In this document: positions 1 through 9,064 of the stretch, piece after piece
Layout of the letters: every line of letters begins with the position of its first letter
How positions within the stretch are numbered: the first letter of the stretch is position 1
Translations under genes and position numbers: made by a program
The notes under the pieces: generated by a model
Seen by the model: the letters and a program-made list of their open reading frames with translations, nothing else
What the model was told of the DNA's origin: nothing
The model's database searches: none
Assembly: GCA_936432065.2 (NCBI GenBank)
Contig: OW386289.2
Location: 88,719,736-88,783,735 of the forward strand
Source of the DNA: Rutpela maculata
Taxonomy: Eukaryota; Arthropoda; Insecta; Coleoptera; Cerambycidae
Direction: 5' to 3'
DNA: 64,000 bases

Positions 1-94
1 TTCCGTTCCAATTAAAACGCTTTTGTAGAATTAAATTAGAAATTTAAAGGGTACTTTCTCAAAAATAGCACCTTTAAAATACATTCAAATAACA

Positions 95-175
95 AAAAAC
101 GGAGCGAGCGTAGAGGTGTCTTGGCTGTACATGTATTTCGATCAGGCCGGCAATCACATACGCAGCGCCGCGCCG
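95..175 (+). pseudogene. Jockey-type reverse transcriptase, left fragment
   Basis: This is the left part of a non-LTR retrotransposon reverse transcriptase cut by the Transib-like insertion at 176. Codons 135-170 read ISIRPAITYAAP, the conserved block just before the 'PVW' motif near the end of the RT domain of Jockey-type elements. The reading resumes at 4191 with VWCSIPATT, so position 170 was originally followed directly by 4191. Upstream of 135 the match needs a frameshift and fades by about position 95. It is a dead fragment; the family call is fairly safe because both halves match across the break. Confidence 0.75.
166..175. other. Tandem CGCCG copies left of the Transib-like end
   Basis: CGCCG occurs twice in a row here and a third time at 4186-4190. 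The interrupted codons show that the original target had one copy (GCG CCG GTG TGG, Ala-Pro-Val-Trp). A single insertion would give two copies, so there is one extra 5-bp unit, as an excision footprint would leave. Confidence 0.6.
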
Positions 176-225
176 CACTGTGGGGAAATTCCGGATTTTT
201 CTGTTCAAAATTTTTTTTTTTAAAT

Positions 226-786
226 TAAAGGTAATTGAATTCCCTACAGATCTGTTGAGGCAAATTTTTAAATGACTCGATCAACTTTTATTAATGACAT
301 AATAATTTTATCTTTTTGACAGCTGTCAGCTGTCAAATTATGTATTTGACAGTTTGACTTTACTACTATATGGTTTATGTACTATGTGAGGGCAAAAAAA
401 AAAAAAATTTCATATGAATATAACGATATTGGTTCATTATTTAAATTTTTAATATTTTTTTTGCAGTTTTTTGACAGTTTATTATGTCATTATAGTGACA
501 TATTATTTATTATGTCATTATAATGACATAATAAACTATCAAAAAACTGCAAACAAAATATTAAAAATTTAAATAACGAACCAATATCGCTATATTCATA
601 TGAAAATTATTTTTTTTGGCCCACACCTAGTACATAAACTATATAGTAGTAAAATCAAACTGTCAAATACATAATTTGACACCTGACAACTGTCAAAAAG
701 ATAAAATTATTATGTCATTAATAAAAGTTGACCGAGTCATTTAAAAATTTGCCTCGACAGAAGTGTAGGGAATTTAATTACCTTTA
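226..786. repeat. 561-bp palindrome in the Transib-like subterminal region
   Basis: The sequence from 226 to about 505 is repeated in inverse from about 508 to 786; outer ends read AAAGGTAATTGAATTCCC and its near-inverse. The centre is an AT-rich stretch containing ATTATGTCATTATA-type repeats. The same arm sequence lies next to the other Transib terminus at 34850-34925, so this is probably subterminal sequence of that family folded back, not an independent MITE. No coding content. Confidence 0.75.
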
Positions 787-808
787 ACGCTTAATCAACT
801 TCCTCTAG

Positions 809-1996
809 GTTAATAATCTGCTTTCACCTAATCAATTTGGATTCACAGAGGGCTTAAGTACCGAAGACGCTATGTACGAGTTAACAAAAGAAATAACGGA
901 TCAACTAGACAATAAGAAAAAATGCATAGCAGTCTTTTTAGACTTGGCAAAGGCGTTCGACACAGTGTCTCACGAAAAACTCCTTAGTGCTCTTGAGAAC
1001 TGTGATGTAAGAAGCATTGTGCAGACAGTCTTTCGAAACTATTTGACCAATAGATTTCAATGTGTTAAAAAAAGAGAAACATTAAGTGATAAAAAGGTAA
1101 TACAAATTGGTGTACCACAAGGTACCGTACTAGGACCAATTCTATTTAATATATACATAAACTCCCTGACAAAAATGGATATCAATGGTAGAATTATCTC
1201 TTACGCTGACGATACTGTGCTAATATTCAATGGAACCACATGGGAGGAATGTAAAGAAAAAGTAAAGTTAGGTCTACATAAAGTAAAACTTTGGCTCGAT
1301 ATGTACAAGTTTTCGCTCAACTCAAAGAAAACAAAATATATCGCATTTTCTATTACCTTGGCAAACCGTCCCAGATATACGAGCATAAAAATAGATAACA
1401 TAACAGAACCAATTGAAGAGACCGCTGATATCAAATATTTAGGTATTATAATTGATAAAAACCTGAATTGGGACAAGCACACAACATATCTAACAAACAA
1501 AATTAGGTGCCTCATATACAAATTTTACCTCTTACGGCAATTCTTAAACCAAAATCTTTTACTAACCCTGTGTCAATCACTAATAGAATCGCTCATTCGA
1601 TACGGCATAGTAGTATGGGGTGGTCTATACAACAACTCTTTAAAAAAGCTTGCTGTGGCACAAAACACATTTCTTAAAATAATCTATAAAAAAAACCGAT
1701 TATACACAACAAAACTGCTATACTCTGATAAGATATGTAACGTTCGCAGCCTATTCGTTCTGTCAACTTGCTGTTTTATGCACAAGCATGCAAAAGTAAA
1801 ACATTATACCACACATGAATACAATACTAGAATTAGAGTAAACCAGCACTTAATTATACCCAAAAGTAGAACAAATATAAATAAAAAATTTATGAATTAT
1901 TTAGGCCCAAAATTCTATAATCTGTTACCCTTAGTTATAAAGAATATAAATTATCCCAAAAAATTTAGCAAAGTATGTAAATTGTATGTTGTATAG
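809..1996 (+). pseudogene. Non-LTR retrotransposon reverse transcriptase, 5'-truncated
   Basis: An open frame of about 395 codons starts just after a stop at 806 and begins with NNLLSPNQFGF, so the upstream half of the ORF is missing. It carries the RT palm motifs in order: FLDLAKAFDTVSH (motif A), GVPQGTVLGPILF (motif B), YADDT (motif C) and KYLGIIIDKNLNW, followed by the YGIVVWGG block and a C-terminal region. This is a Jockey/CR1-group LINE. The 3' UTR runs to about 2147 and ends in TGAT-type repeats (TTGATTGATTGATTTGATTG), a plausible LINE tail. Palm residues are intact, but without an endonuclease it is a dead 5'-truncated copy. It abuts the palindrome at 786 and lies inside the Transib-like element. 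Confidence 0.9.
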
Positions 1997-2149
1997 AATT
2001 TTATCGTATTTGCCAAAATTATGTCAAATTAACAGACATGATTGAATTTGCCATCTCACTGTATCTGCTCATTCAATTATTTTAATTTTAATTTCAATCT
2101 TTATGGTTAAAATGTTAATAGTTGATTGATTGATTTGATTGATTTACCA

Positions 2150-2918
2150 GCGTGCGGTAGGCATTGCTGCCACTCCCAAGTTATACAGCTGGGCCTGCTA
2201 CGTCCACGCTGGGTTGGACTAAGGTCATGCTTGTTGCCAGCAGCGAGAGCCACATGGCGCATGGTAAAGGAATGTGGGATGGGATGTGTAGGTATTTGTG
2301 AGATGCGTTACCGCATTATGTCGTGAGGGAGCGTTTAAGCCCCCTTTTTTTGTATTTTTGGTTCTGGGCTTCTGCCTATTCTGGGTCTTCTTGTGAGATA
2401 TGTTGCCGCGTTGTGTCGCTGCTATCTGTGCTCCTATTTTTGTACTTCTGTTTCTACAGGTCTTCTTCTTCTTCTGAGACTTCTGATTCCTCCGTTTCTG
2501 ATTCTGGTAGAGTATATATCGCTCCGATTTCTTTGTGAAATTCATTCTTTCCCCTCGCTTTTCTTTCCCAGTATGTTTGGTCCTTTCCCAGTTTGTTCAA
2601 AATCCTCTCGATTGTTGTTTTCCACGGGTAACATGGTCTCCCTATTTTTAGTTTGGTGCTGTTCAGTGTTAGCGTTTTCTTCAGTAGGTTTTCTACTGTC
2701 CTTTTTGCTTTAACCTTCTTGATCCTTTCCCTTATCTCTCTGCTTACCAGAATATGGTCTATTTGTGTGATTGAGCTTCCATTACTCCAGGTGTTAATGC
2801 ATGTTTGACTTTTACTCCATGTATTTCTTATTGTTAAGTCAAACATGTGTGCTAGGTTTTTCAGCGCGTTTCCATTTTCGTTAGACCATGTGTGGAGTAT
2901 ATGTGCATTAAAGTCTCC
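2150..2918 (-). pseudogene. Apurinic-type endonuclease fragment of a non-LTR retrotransposon
   Basis: On the minus strand the frame from about 2920 to 2454 begins with GDFNAH, the signature of the apurinic endonuclease domain of LINEs, and continues to QIDHILVS, the second conserved endonuclease block, about 75 residues later. A basic, then acidic tail (SEVSEEEEDL) ends at a stop. Downstream, to about 2150, another frame encodes a Lys/Arg-rich stretch. The N-terminal part of the endonuclease and the whole reverse transcriptase are absent. A fragment of a different LINE from the one at 809, in opposite orientation; the two meet at the TGAT-repeat tail near 2120-2148. Confidence 0.7.
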
Positions 2919-3059
2919 AGGTACACGATTTCACTGCACTATGTATATGCTATGATTTACTGCGTTAGAGGGAAGCACTGTGGAAAGTTTTGGTTTCTGT
3001 ACCTAATTAAACACTAACTAATATTTCTGATCAAGCCGAGGTATAAATTATTTTACACA

Positions 3060-3260
3060 TTCACTTATACAAACTTAAATATAACTTCTATACGTTGACA
3101 CTTTGTATTTAACTTTTTCAAGCTTTTATGGGTATCCATTGGTGACAGAACACTATAAGTCATCTCCCTGCCTACCAGAATATGATCTATTTATTGAGTT
3201 GAGTTTCCGCTGCTCTAGGTATCAAGATTACTCCTTTCTGTGCGTATTTTCTTGGAAACC
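3060..3260 (-). pseudogene. Decayed LINE endonuclease fragment
   Basis: The minus strand near 3175-3200 reads IDHILVGRE, and upstream residues (RTERSNLDT, SSGNSTQ) resemble the region before the same block in the 2454-2918 fragment once frame breaks are allowed. It is an older copy of a related endonuclease, with several frameshifts. Boundaries are guesses. Confidence 0.4.
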
Positions 3261-4080
3261 ATTTTCCTGAGAGAAACCTGTAATCACGTATACATACATT
3301 GAGGTGCCATAAGAATTCAGCCTGGACGCTACACACCGACAGTGCCCCATTGATTATTTCTGATCTAATCCAAATTAAACGTTTGAATATTTTTAGCAAT
3401 TATGAGAACCTCACCTGAAAGGTATACTTTAAGATTAGTGCGCCACTGATCATTACGAATTCAATTTTGATTACATTTTTTTGAATATTTTTAGTAATTA
3501 TGAGAAAACACACTTGAAGGTTCACACAGGAAATCTGTATAATCACACTTTAATAGCGATGCATTACTAATTATTTCGGGTTATTATTATCACCATTATT
3601 ATATCGTGCGCAATTCTCTTGATTGGCTGAAAGAAATTCGGTTTTGGCTATTAATTATTATTTGTATTTTTGTAATAGTTTGGTTTGTATATTTTTGCTG
3701 AAAGAAAAATATTTAGTGCCCTTATTTTAATTTATTGTCTAGGAACTATCAAGCATTTAAAGCATATAGGTATAAATTTAAGTAAAGTGGTATAGTCGAG
3801 TGTAGACTTATCTTTAGCCTTAGTGTTGATTGATTTATGGTTTCCTAGAGGCTCTCGGGTTATTCTCCACTTTTTATGCACTGAGATATTCTAATCACCC
3901 ACATTAATATTTCCCTTTTGTAAGATCGGGTTCGTACGGGTGATTATTGTCTAATAATTACCTAGGTACCAACAAAACCACATTAACAAAACATCCTGTT
4001 ATACATTTATAAAAAGCCATAGTATGTATGTAAAAAAATTGTGAATAAAATTGAAAATTGAATTGAATAAACAGCTTCGA
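3261..4080. other. AT-rich interior of the Transib-like element, nothing recognised
   Basis: AT-rich sequence without a supported ORF or repeat. A poly-A run at 4084-4101 separates it from the right subterminal region (4110-4185), which matches the second Transib end at 34950-35039 (shared ATCCCGATCCGAT block). Confidence 0.5.
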
Positions 4081-4190
4081 CTAAAAAAAAAAAAAAAAAA
4101 ATCAAAAAAGAAATTATCCCGATCCGATAGATATTGAGATCTCTTGGGATTTTTTAACAATAAAATCCGGAATTTCCCCACAGTGCGCCG

Positions 4191-4499
4191 GTGTGGTGCA
4201 GCATACCGGCCACGACAATGAATAAACTAAAAGTTTTGGAACATAAATTTATGCACATCATCTCTGATTCCCTCAGAGATTTATACGCTCGTTGTCACGA
4301 CATAAATCCACTAGCGGACTACGTTCAAGAAATCTCACAAAAATTTCATGAGTTCAAACTGGGGGATAGTCTGCTAATCCGCAACATAACCCGAATCAGA
4401 CAGCATAATGCCATACTTTTCTACATCAGCCAGCCCCTACCATACCAGGCGTTGCCTATTTTCCTGCAACTATTCTCTCTCTTTTGCCCTTTTCTCTAG
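4191..4499 (+). pseudogene. Jockey-type reverse transcriptase, right fragment (C terminus)
   Basis: An open frame of 102 codons continues the reverse transcriptase broken at 170: VWC, then a 'thumb/tail' region with NKLKVLEHKFMHIISDS, the position where Jockey elements have 'lqvfQNKxLRxI', then about 50 residues ending at a TAG. The first codon, GTG at 4191, is Val of the YAAPVW motif and not a start. The distal 3' UTR probably continues to about 4800. It lies immediately right of the CGCCG duplication. Confidence 0.75.
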
Positions 4500-4828
4500 A
4501 CCAAAAATTCCAAAAATTAAAACCAAAATTTATTCGGTGCTCGTGTGCTACGCTAACTTATAGTGTAATTTTTAATTAATTTTAAGTATTTCTATATATT
4601 ATTCCTAAACCAAATTGTTAATTTTAAGTATTTTACCTTAGACAGTCGTTTTAACTTTTTTCCCCTCAACTGTTGCTTCAACCTAACCGGATCTGTCCTC
4701 TCAACTCCACATTCATCACGGCGCTGCGCGCTGTGGTTGTTTGTTTAGTTGGCTCCGGGCTAGGTTCCGTGAAGGTGCATGTAGCTAATAATTTAACATA
4801 CAATTATTATTTTTCTTCTTCTATATTT
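4500..4828 (+). other. Probable 3' UTR of the Jockey fragment
   Basis: AT-rich sequence with a more GC-rich patch at 4720-4790. No ORF of note. Placement after the RT stop codon suggests LINE 3' UTR; no tail or target duplication was found. Confidence 0.35.
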
Positions 4829-4905
4829 CGATACATAAAGTTAAGCAACGTACATCGCAGTTGGTACTTAGATGGGTGACCCTTCACGAGAAGCACGGCA
4901 ATCTC
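4829..4905 (+). repeat. 5S-rRNA-like segment (possible 5S-derived SINE head)
   Basis: The stretch contains AAGTTAAGCAACGT at 4838-4851 and TACTTAGATGGGTGAC at 4865-4880. These correspond to the internal promoter of 5S rRNA (box A and box C) at about the right spacing. The 5' half of 5S rRNA and the normal 3' end are missing or diverged, so this is not a working 5S gene. It could be the head of a 5S-derived SINE or a 5S pseudogene fragment. Confidence 0.65.
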
Positions 4906-7900
4906 ATTTCTACCTTCTAGCGACTTGTGTATGAGCATATACGTAGAAGCTACGTAATTTGAGACGAAAATTACCTAGTGGATATACCATTCCAAGTAGC
5001 ACAAGGACTTGTATTTTGGTCATCATCATGTTACAGTAGCTAAAAAGGATGACTATTTGGTTATAGTGGCGATTATTAAAACTGAATTATTACGTTCTGA
5101 AGACGTACTGGTGACGAAAGTGGGAAATCATATTTTGGTCATTAAAATGCCACTGGAGCCAAATGGCCATAACGCCTGTGTAACTCCTTTGGCTCTCTTT
5201 TTGATTTTTGTGGCTGCTTTATTACTAGTTATAAAAGACTACAGTAAAAGTAACAGTTGCACTTTGCTGTGATTGGTTCTTTGGTGTGCTATGATGATTG
5301 GTTAACGTTTTGTATGACATTTGACAACTTCACTGTCAGAAAGAAAATATTATTTAGGTATTATGGAAGTCACAACTTATTTTCTGTCTGTATATTTGAT
5401 TGTTTAGTGCTGGTATGTCATTCATTATTGTTTTTCAATCTTTCCATTATGTGGAGTGTTTGTGTGCAAAATAATCTTTTTTACGAGATCTGCTCGGAGA
5501 TCTGTTATTACCGGAGTCAACGGGACTATTTAAGTAATTGTTTATTAAAACAATTATATTTAAATAGGAAGAAAATTGATTCAGGGGCCTCAAGAAGAAT
5601 CATCGCAACATCAGATATGTACCCTTCAGCGTTGCCAGTTAATCAAATATTAACGTACTGGTGTCGAATCAAAAAAGTACTGATCTTATGAAAAAAATCT
5701 AATCTTAATTAAATCTCTTGTACGATGTCCAAGAATTTCAGTGATGGTAAAAAATACCTTCGCAATATTCATTTGAATTGTCGCTACAGAAAACGCAGCG
5801 CATATATACTGCATATGCTATGTGAAGTGTGAAGTGAAAGTACTCCCTGTAATCATGTGTTAAATTTTTATTAGTGTATGCAATAAATAATGAATTTTTA
5901 AATGTCCCTCAGTGCACTATAACTTCTCAAGGAACACAAATATTTTTACAATTTCTATAGTCTGCAAATACTTAACTTCCCTTACGGATAACCCAGGTTG
6001 GTCCCTATAATATTGCCATGCATCTATTAGACATTTTTTAAATACAAATAAAACACCTTATTCAAGCGAGAGAGAGAAACAGAGTTTTTGTAAGTGATGG
6101 AAAAACATGGTGTTCTTTTGATCCTTCCGGATTTCATTTCACGGATCATGATAAATTGTTTTAAAATTTGTCGTCTAAAGTTGTAAAAAAAGTCAATAGG
6201 ACGTCATACAATGAAAGTAGCACTGACGTACTGGCTGTGCTCTAAAAGTACTGATTTCAATACAAATGTACTGACTGACACTGACAATGCTGGTACTCTT
6301 TGTTCAAAGAAATTCGATTGCATTTAATTATACTTAACCGCTATAAAAAACATATTTACAAAATTACTATCAAATAATAAGTAAATTGACATTACTTTGT
6401 TTTATTTATGTCTACAATAGATATTCTATGTACAGGAGTGTTTTAATAAAATAGGATACAATACTCTATTAGCAGTGTATCTCTACGATATTTTATTTTA
6501 AGAATAGTAATTAAAATACGCATTCAAGATATTAAATACAAAAGGAGTTAAGCGTGGTAAACAATAAACAGCTGAGGAATAATCAATTATTCAATTTGAA
6601 TTGACCGTCAAGTGATACAAATATATTGACCAATCACAGTAAAGTGCAACTGTTACTTTTATTGAAGTCTGTTATAAAATGGCTCTTATTGCGAAAGGGG
6701 TGACTAAACCATGACTTGTAGGCCTAAAATAAAACAAGAACGCTATTATGGTCATCTTTTGGCTTTAAACAGGTGTTGTTAGATAAAATGGACGTCCATT
6801 ATACTTATAGTTTGTTCATCTTTAAAATTATATGAACATCATAATTGCGTATATGGTCAATGAAGAGGGTTAAATTTTATCAACGCACGATTTTTTTCTG
6901 TAAACTTATATAAAATACTCATAAAAACAAAGGGACCTCCAGAAATCTCTAAATTTTAGGTATAATTAAATTAATTTGAAATATATACATATAAACATTT
7001 TGTAATTTCTAGAAGCACAATCGACGGTAAGGTTATCAAAACTTATTAAAATCAAAACTTATTTTATAGGTATAATAAATAAAGTATTGAAAATGAACGT
7101 AATGGCCGTCGTTCGGGTTCTTCTTGATTGCTGGACAACATGGCGGCAAGTTGTCATCATTTGGCATATGCTTTCGCTAATGTTGCTGGAGATAGCGAGT
7201 ATGACTGTAAAAGATCTAATAAACTTTTTCGTCAAATGGCAAATTTAACCGTCACATTGGCCAAACTATTACCAGAAAATTGGTTGAAATCATTAGCGAG
7301 TTTTCGCATCAAAATACTGCTAAACTATGAAAAACATAACCTCTCTTTTTTACGTTTCTTTTAACTGCCTTTGTGCGGAATGGGTTACTTTGTATTTTGA
7401 CCTTTTTTTCTCCAAAGTTTTTACATTTCCTTTCTCCAATCAAATTAAAATTTGTTACTAAAGTTTCTGAAAATGTATTGCGTGGACGAAACCATCGAGG
7501 ACCAAATTTGCATTAGTGCAGTTTGGTCAAGTCGGGTAGGTAGTGAATAGCCAACTGTACTGATCAAACACAAAAGCATACATACATACATTTTTTACTA
7601 ATCCGCAATCAAAACTTTGACTCCAAATTCTCCCAGCAACCCTGTACAATAAAAAGGAATAATAGTAAAATGTTAATGATGGCTAGAGCCATAGAAAATG
7701 GAATGTCAGCATTCTTGGACACTGATGCAGAAGATAGGTTGACACTTTCACTTTAATAATCTAAATATTTGTGTTAATGCCTAAGCTTTGTAGACACAAA
7801 CGTCAACGAAAACACCCCGTGAAAAGTGTTATGCCTCTTATGCCGCTATATAAGTACCTGCTCTTTGAACTTACTTTTAGGTAACATTCGTTTTCCAATA

Positions 7901-8545
7901 ATATGTGGAACTCTGCCTATATTTTCTTTTACATTTAATTATTATTTTTCTGTTAATATAAAACTTATTTGCGTGTGTATAAAGTTTTCAACATTATCAG
8001 TAGGTATTTGTTTTTAGGTTATATTTTCATTTTGCCGTTCAGCCTCAATTTAGATTTTAATGTGCACAAATTTACTTCTAAAATAGTCATTTAATAAGGA
8101 TATTTTTTCATTATTGTTTCAGTCAAATAACAGCTAAGAAAACCGCCAGAATAAAGTCTAACTAATATAGTCATGTTTAGGCTAATTTCTTACTAATAGT
8201 TTGGATATCAACACTATATTCATAACAAAAATCGTGTCAACATATTTTATCCATTTTTATAGCATTAGAACTTAACATTGTTGCTATTTAATTACTTGCT
8301 CATATATGACATCTTGAAAACGACTTTATAATCAAACCTGCATGGCGATATTATGGCTACTAGTAATGACCAGTATATAGCTAAAAAGAGATCATCATGA
8401 CTATTTCGTTTTTAAATTTTACGCTAAACTATGACTAAGATGACCAAAATATAACTAAACAAAAGCTGTTAAAACGTTTTGGTGGCTGCATTTTGCATTT
8501 TGGTTATCTCAGATGCATAGCATATTTGTGCTACTTGGGATCCTT
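4906..8545. other. Unrecognised AT-rich region with partial inverted ends
   Basis: No protein family is recognisable. CCAAGTAGCACAA at 4992-5004 is inverted at 8526-8538, and TATTTTGGTCATC at 5010-5022 is inverted at 8439-8451, which suggests the ends of a ~3.5-kb element. Open frames at 5009-5272, 5257-5691 and 7128-7364 have no recognised domains, and I do not call them genes. Confidence 0.35.
5229..6678. repeat. Inverted repeat pair, about 50-bp arms
   Basis: Positions 5229-5278 and 6627-6678 are inverse copies: both contain AAAGTAACAGTTGCACTTT read outward to inward, followed by CTGTGATTGGT. The 1.35 kb between them carries no recognisable gene. It may be the ends of a MITE-like element or of an insert inside the 4992-8538 unit. 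Confidence 0.55.
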
Positions 8546-9062
8546 CGGAAGGGATGTAAAACAATAGGTCCCTTGTCTGTTAAATGTTAGGCAAGTAAAA
8601 GATCCCTATACTTTTTGACAGAGAAGAGGTTCGGCAAAATTGCCAGGTTGGGGGGTAGCTCGTCTCCTGGCGTCGGTGATAGGCCTTGATAGCAGAAATA
8701 GGCCGATGTTAAATAAATTAATAAAAAAAAACTTCAAAAACTACTTTATTTTATCCCATTTTCAGTGGTGTATGATATAATGCTAATACATTCAATAAAA
8801 GACATGTTTCTGCAGACAGTAAAATTTTATTAGGTAGGAAAGGTAGGAAACTCAGTACAACATTTAGTCTATGTCTATTATGATGATTGGAATTAATGAA
8901 AAAATAAACAATTAATAACAATTTAACACTTTTACTCAAAATGCGAACCAACGTTTTTAATACATCAGCAGTATGTCCACAGTTAGTCCACAGTTTCAAC
9001 TTTTTTATTTCTCATTTTACGCGGAAAATTTATTCTTCATAAAAAGTTTTGCTTTTGTTACA
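8546..9062. other. Unassigned sequence, possible SINE-like segment at 8565-8740
   Basis: The part at 8630-8700 is locally GC-richer than its surroundings and is followed by AAATAAATTAATAAAAAAAA, which could be a retroposon tail. No tRNA-type box A/B pair is convincing. The rest is AT-rich with nothing recognised. Confidence 0.25.
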
Positions 9063-9064
9063 TA

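Larger units (their letters stand above)
176..4185. mobile_element. Transib-like DNA transposon, non-autonomous, 4,010 bp
   Basis: The left end begins CACTGTGGGGAAATTCCGG and the right end is its inverse, ending in ...CCACAGTG at 4185. The 5-bp sequence CGCCG lies on both sides (171-175 and 4186-4190). A CAC-starting terminus with a 5-bp GC-rich target duplication is diagnostic of the Transib superfamily, the group related to RAG1; the terminal CACTGTG is also the RSS heptamer read in inverse. No Transib transposase is visible inside; the interior holds a palindrome, a LINE reverse transcriptase and endonuclease fragments, so it is non-autonomous and was itself a target. A second terminus of the same family lies at 34850-35039. 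It interrupts a Jockey reverse transcriptase. Superfamily call is strong; family name unknown. Confidence 0.8.

Noticed and set aside
4829..4905. A functional 5S rRNA gene
   Set aside because: Only the internal promoter region is recognisable; the 5' half and terminator-like T-run are absent.
5009..5691. Two overlapping plus-strand frames of 87 and 144 codons
   Set aside because: No domain, no codon pattern unlike background, and they overlap an inverted repeat (5229-5278); likely chance frames.
7128..7364. 78-codon plus-strand frame MLDNMAASCHHLAYAF...
   Set aside because: Looked gene-like, but I recognise no domain and see no splice or promoter context; not supported.
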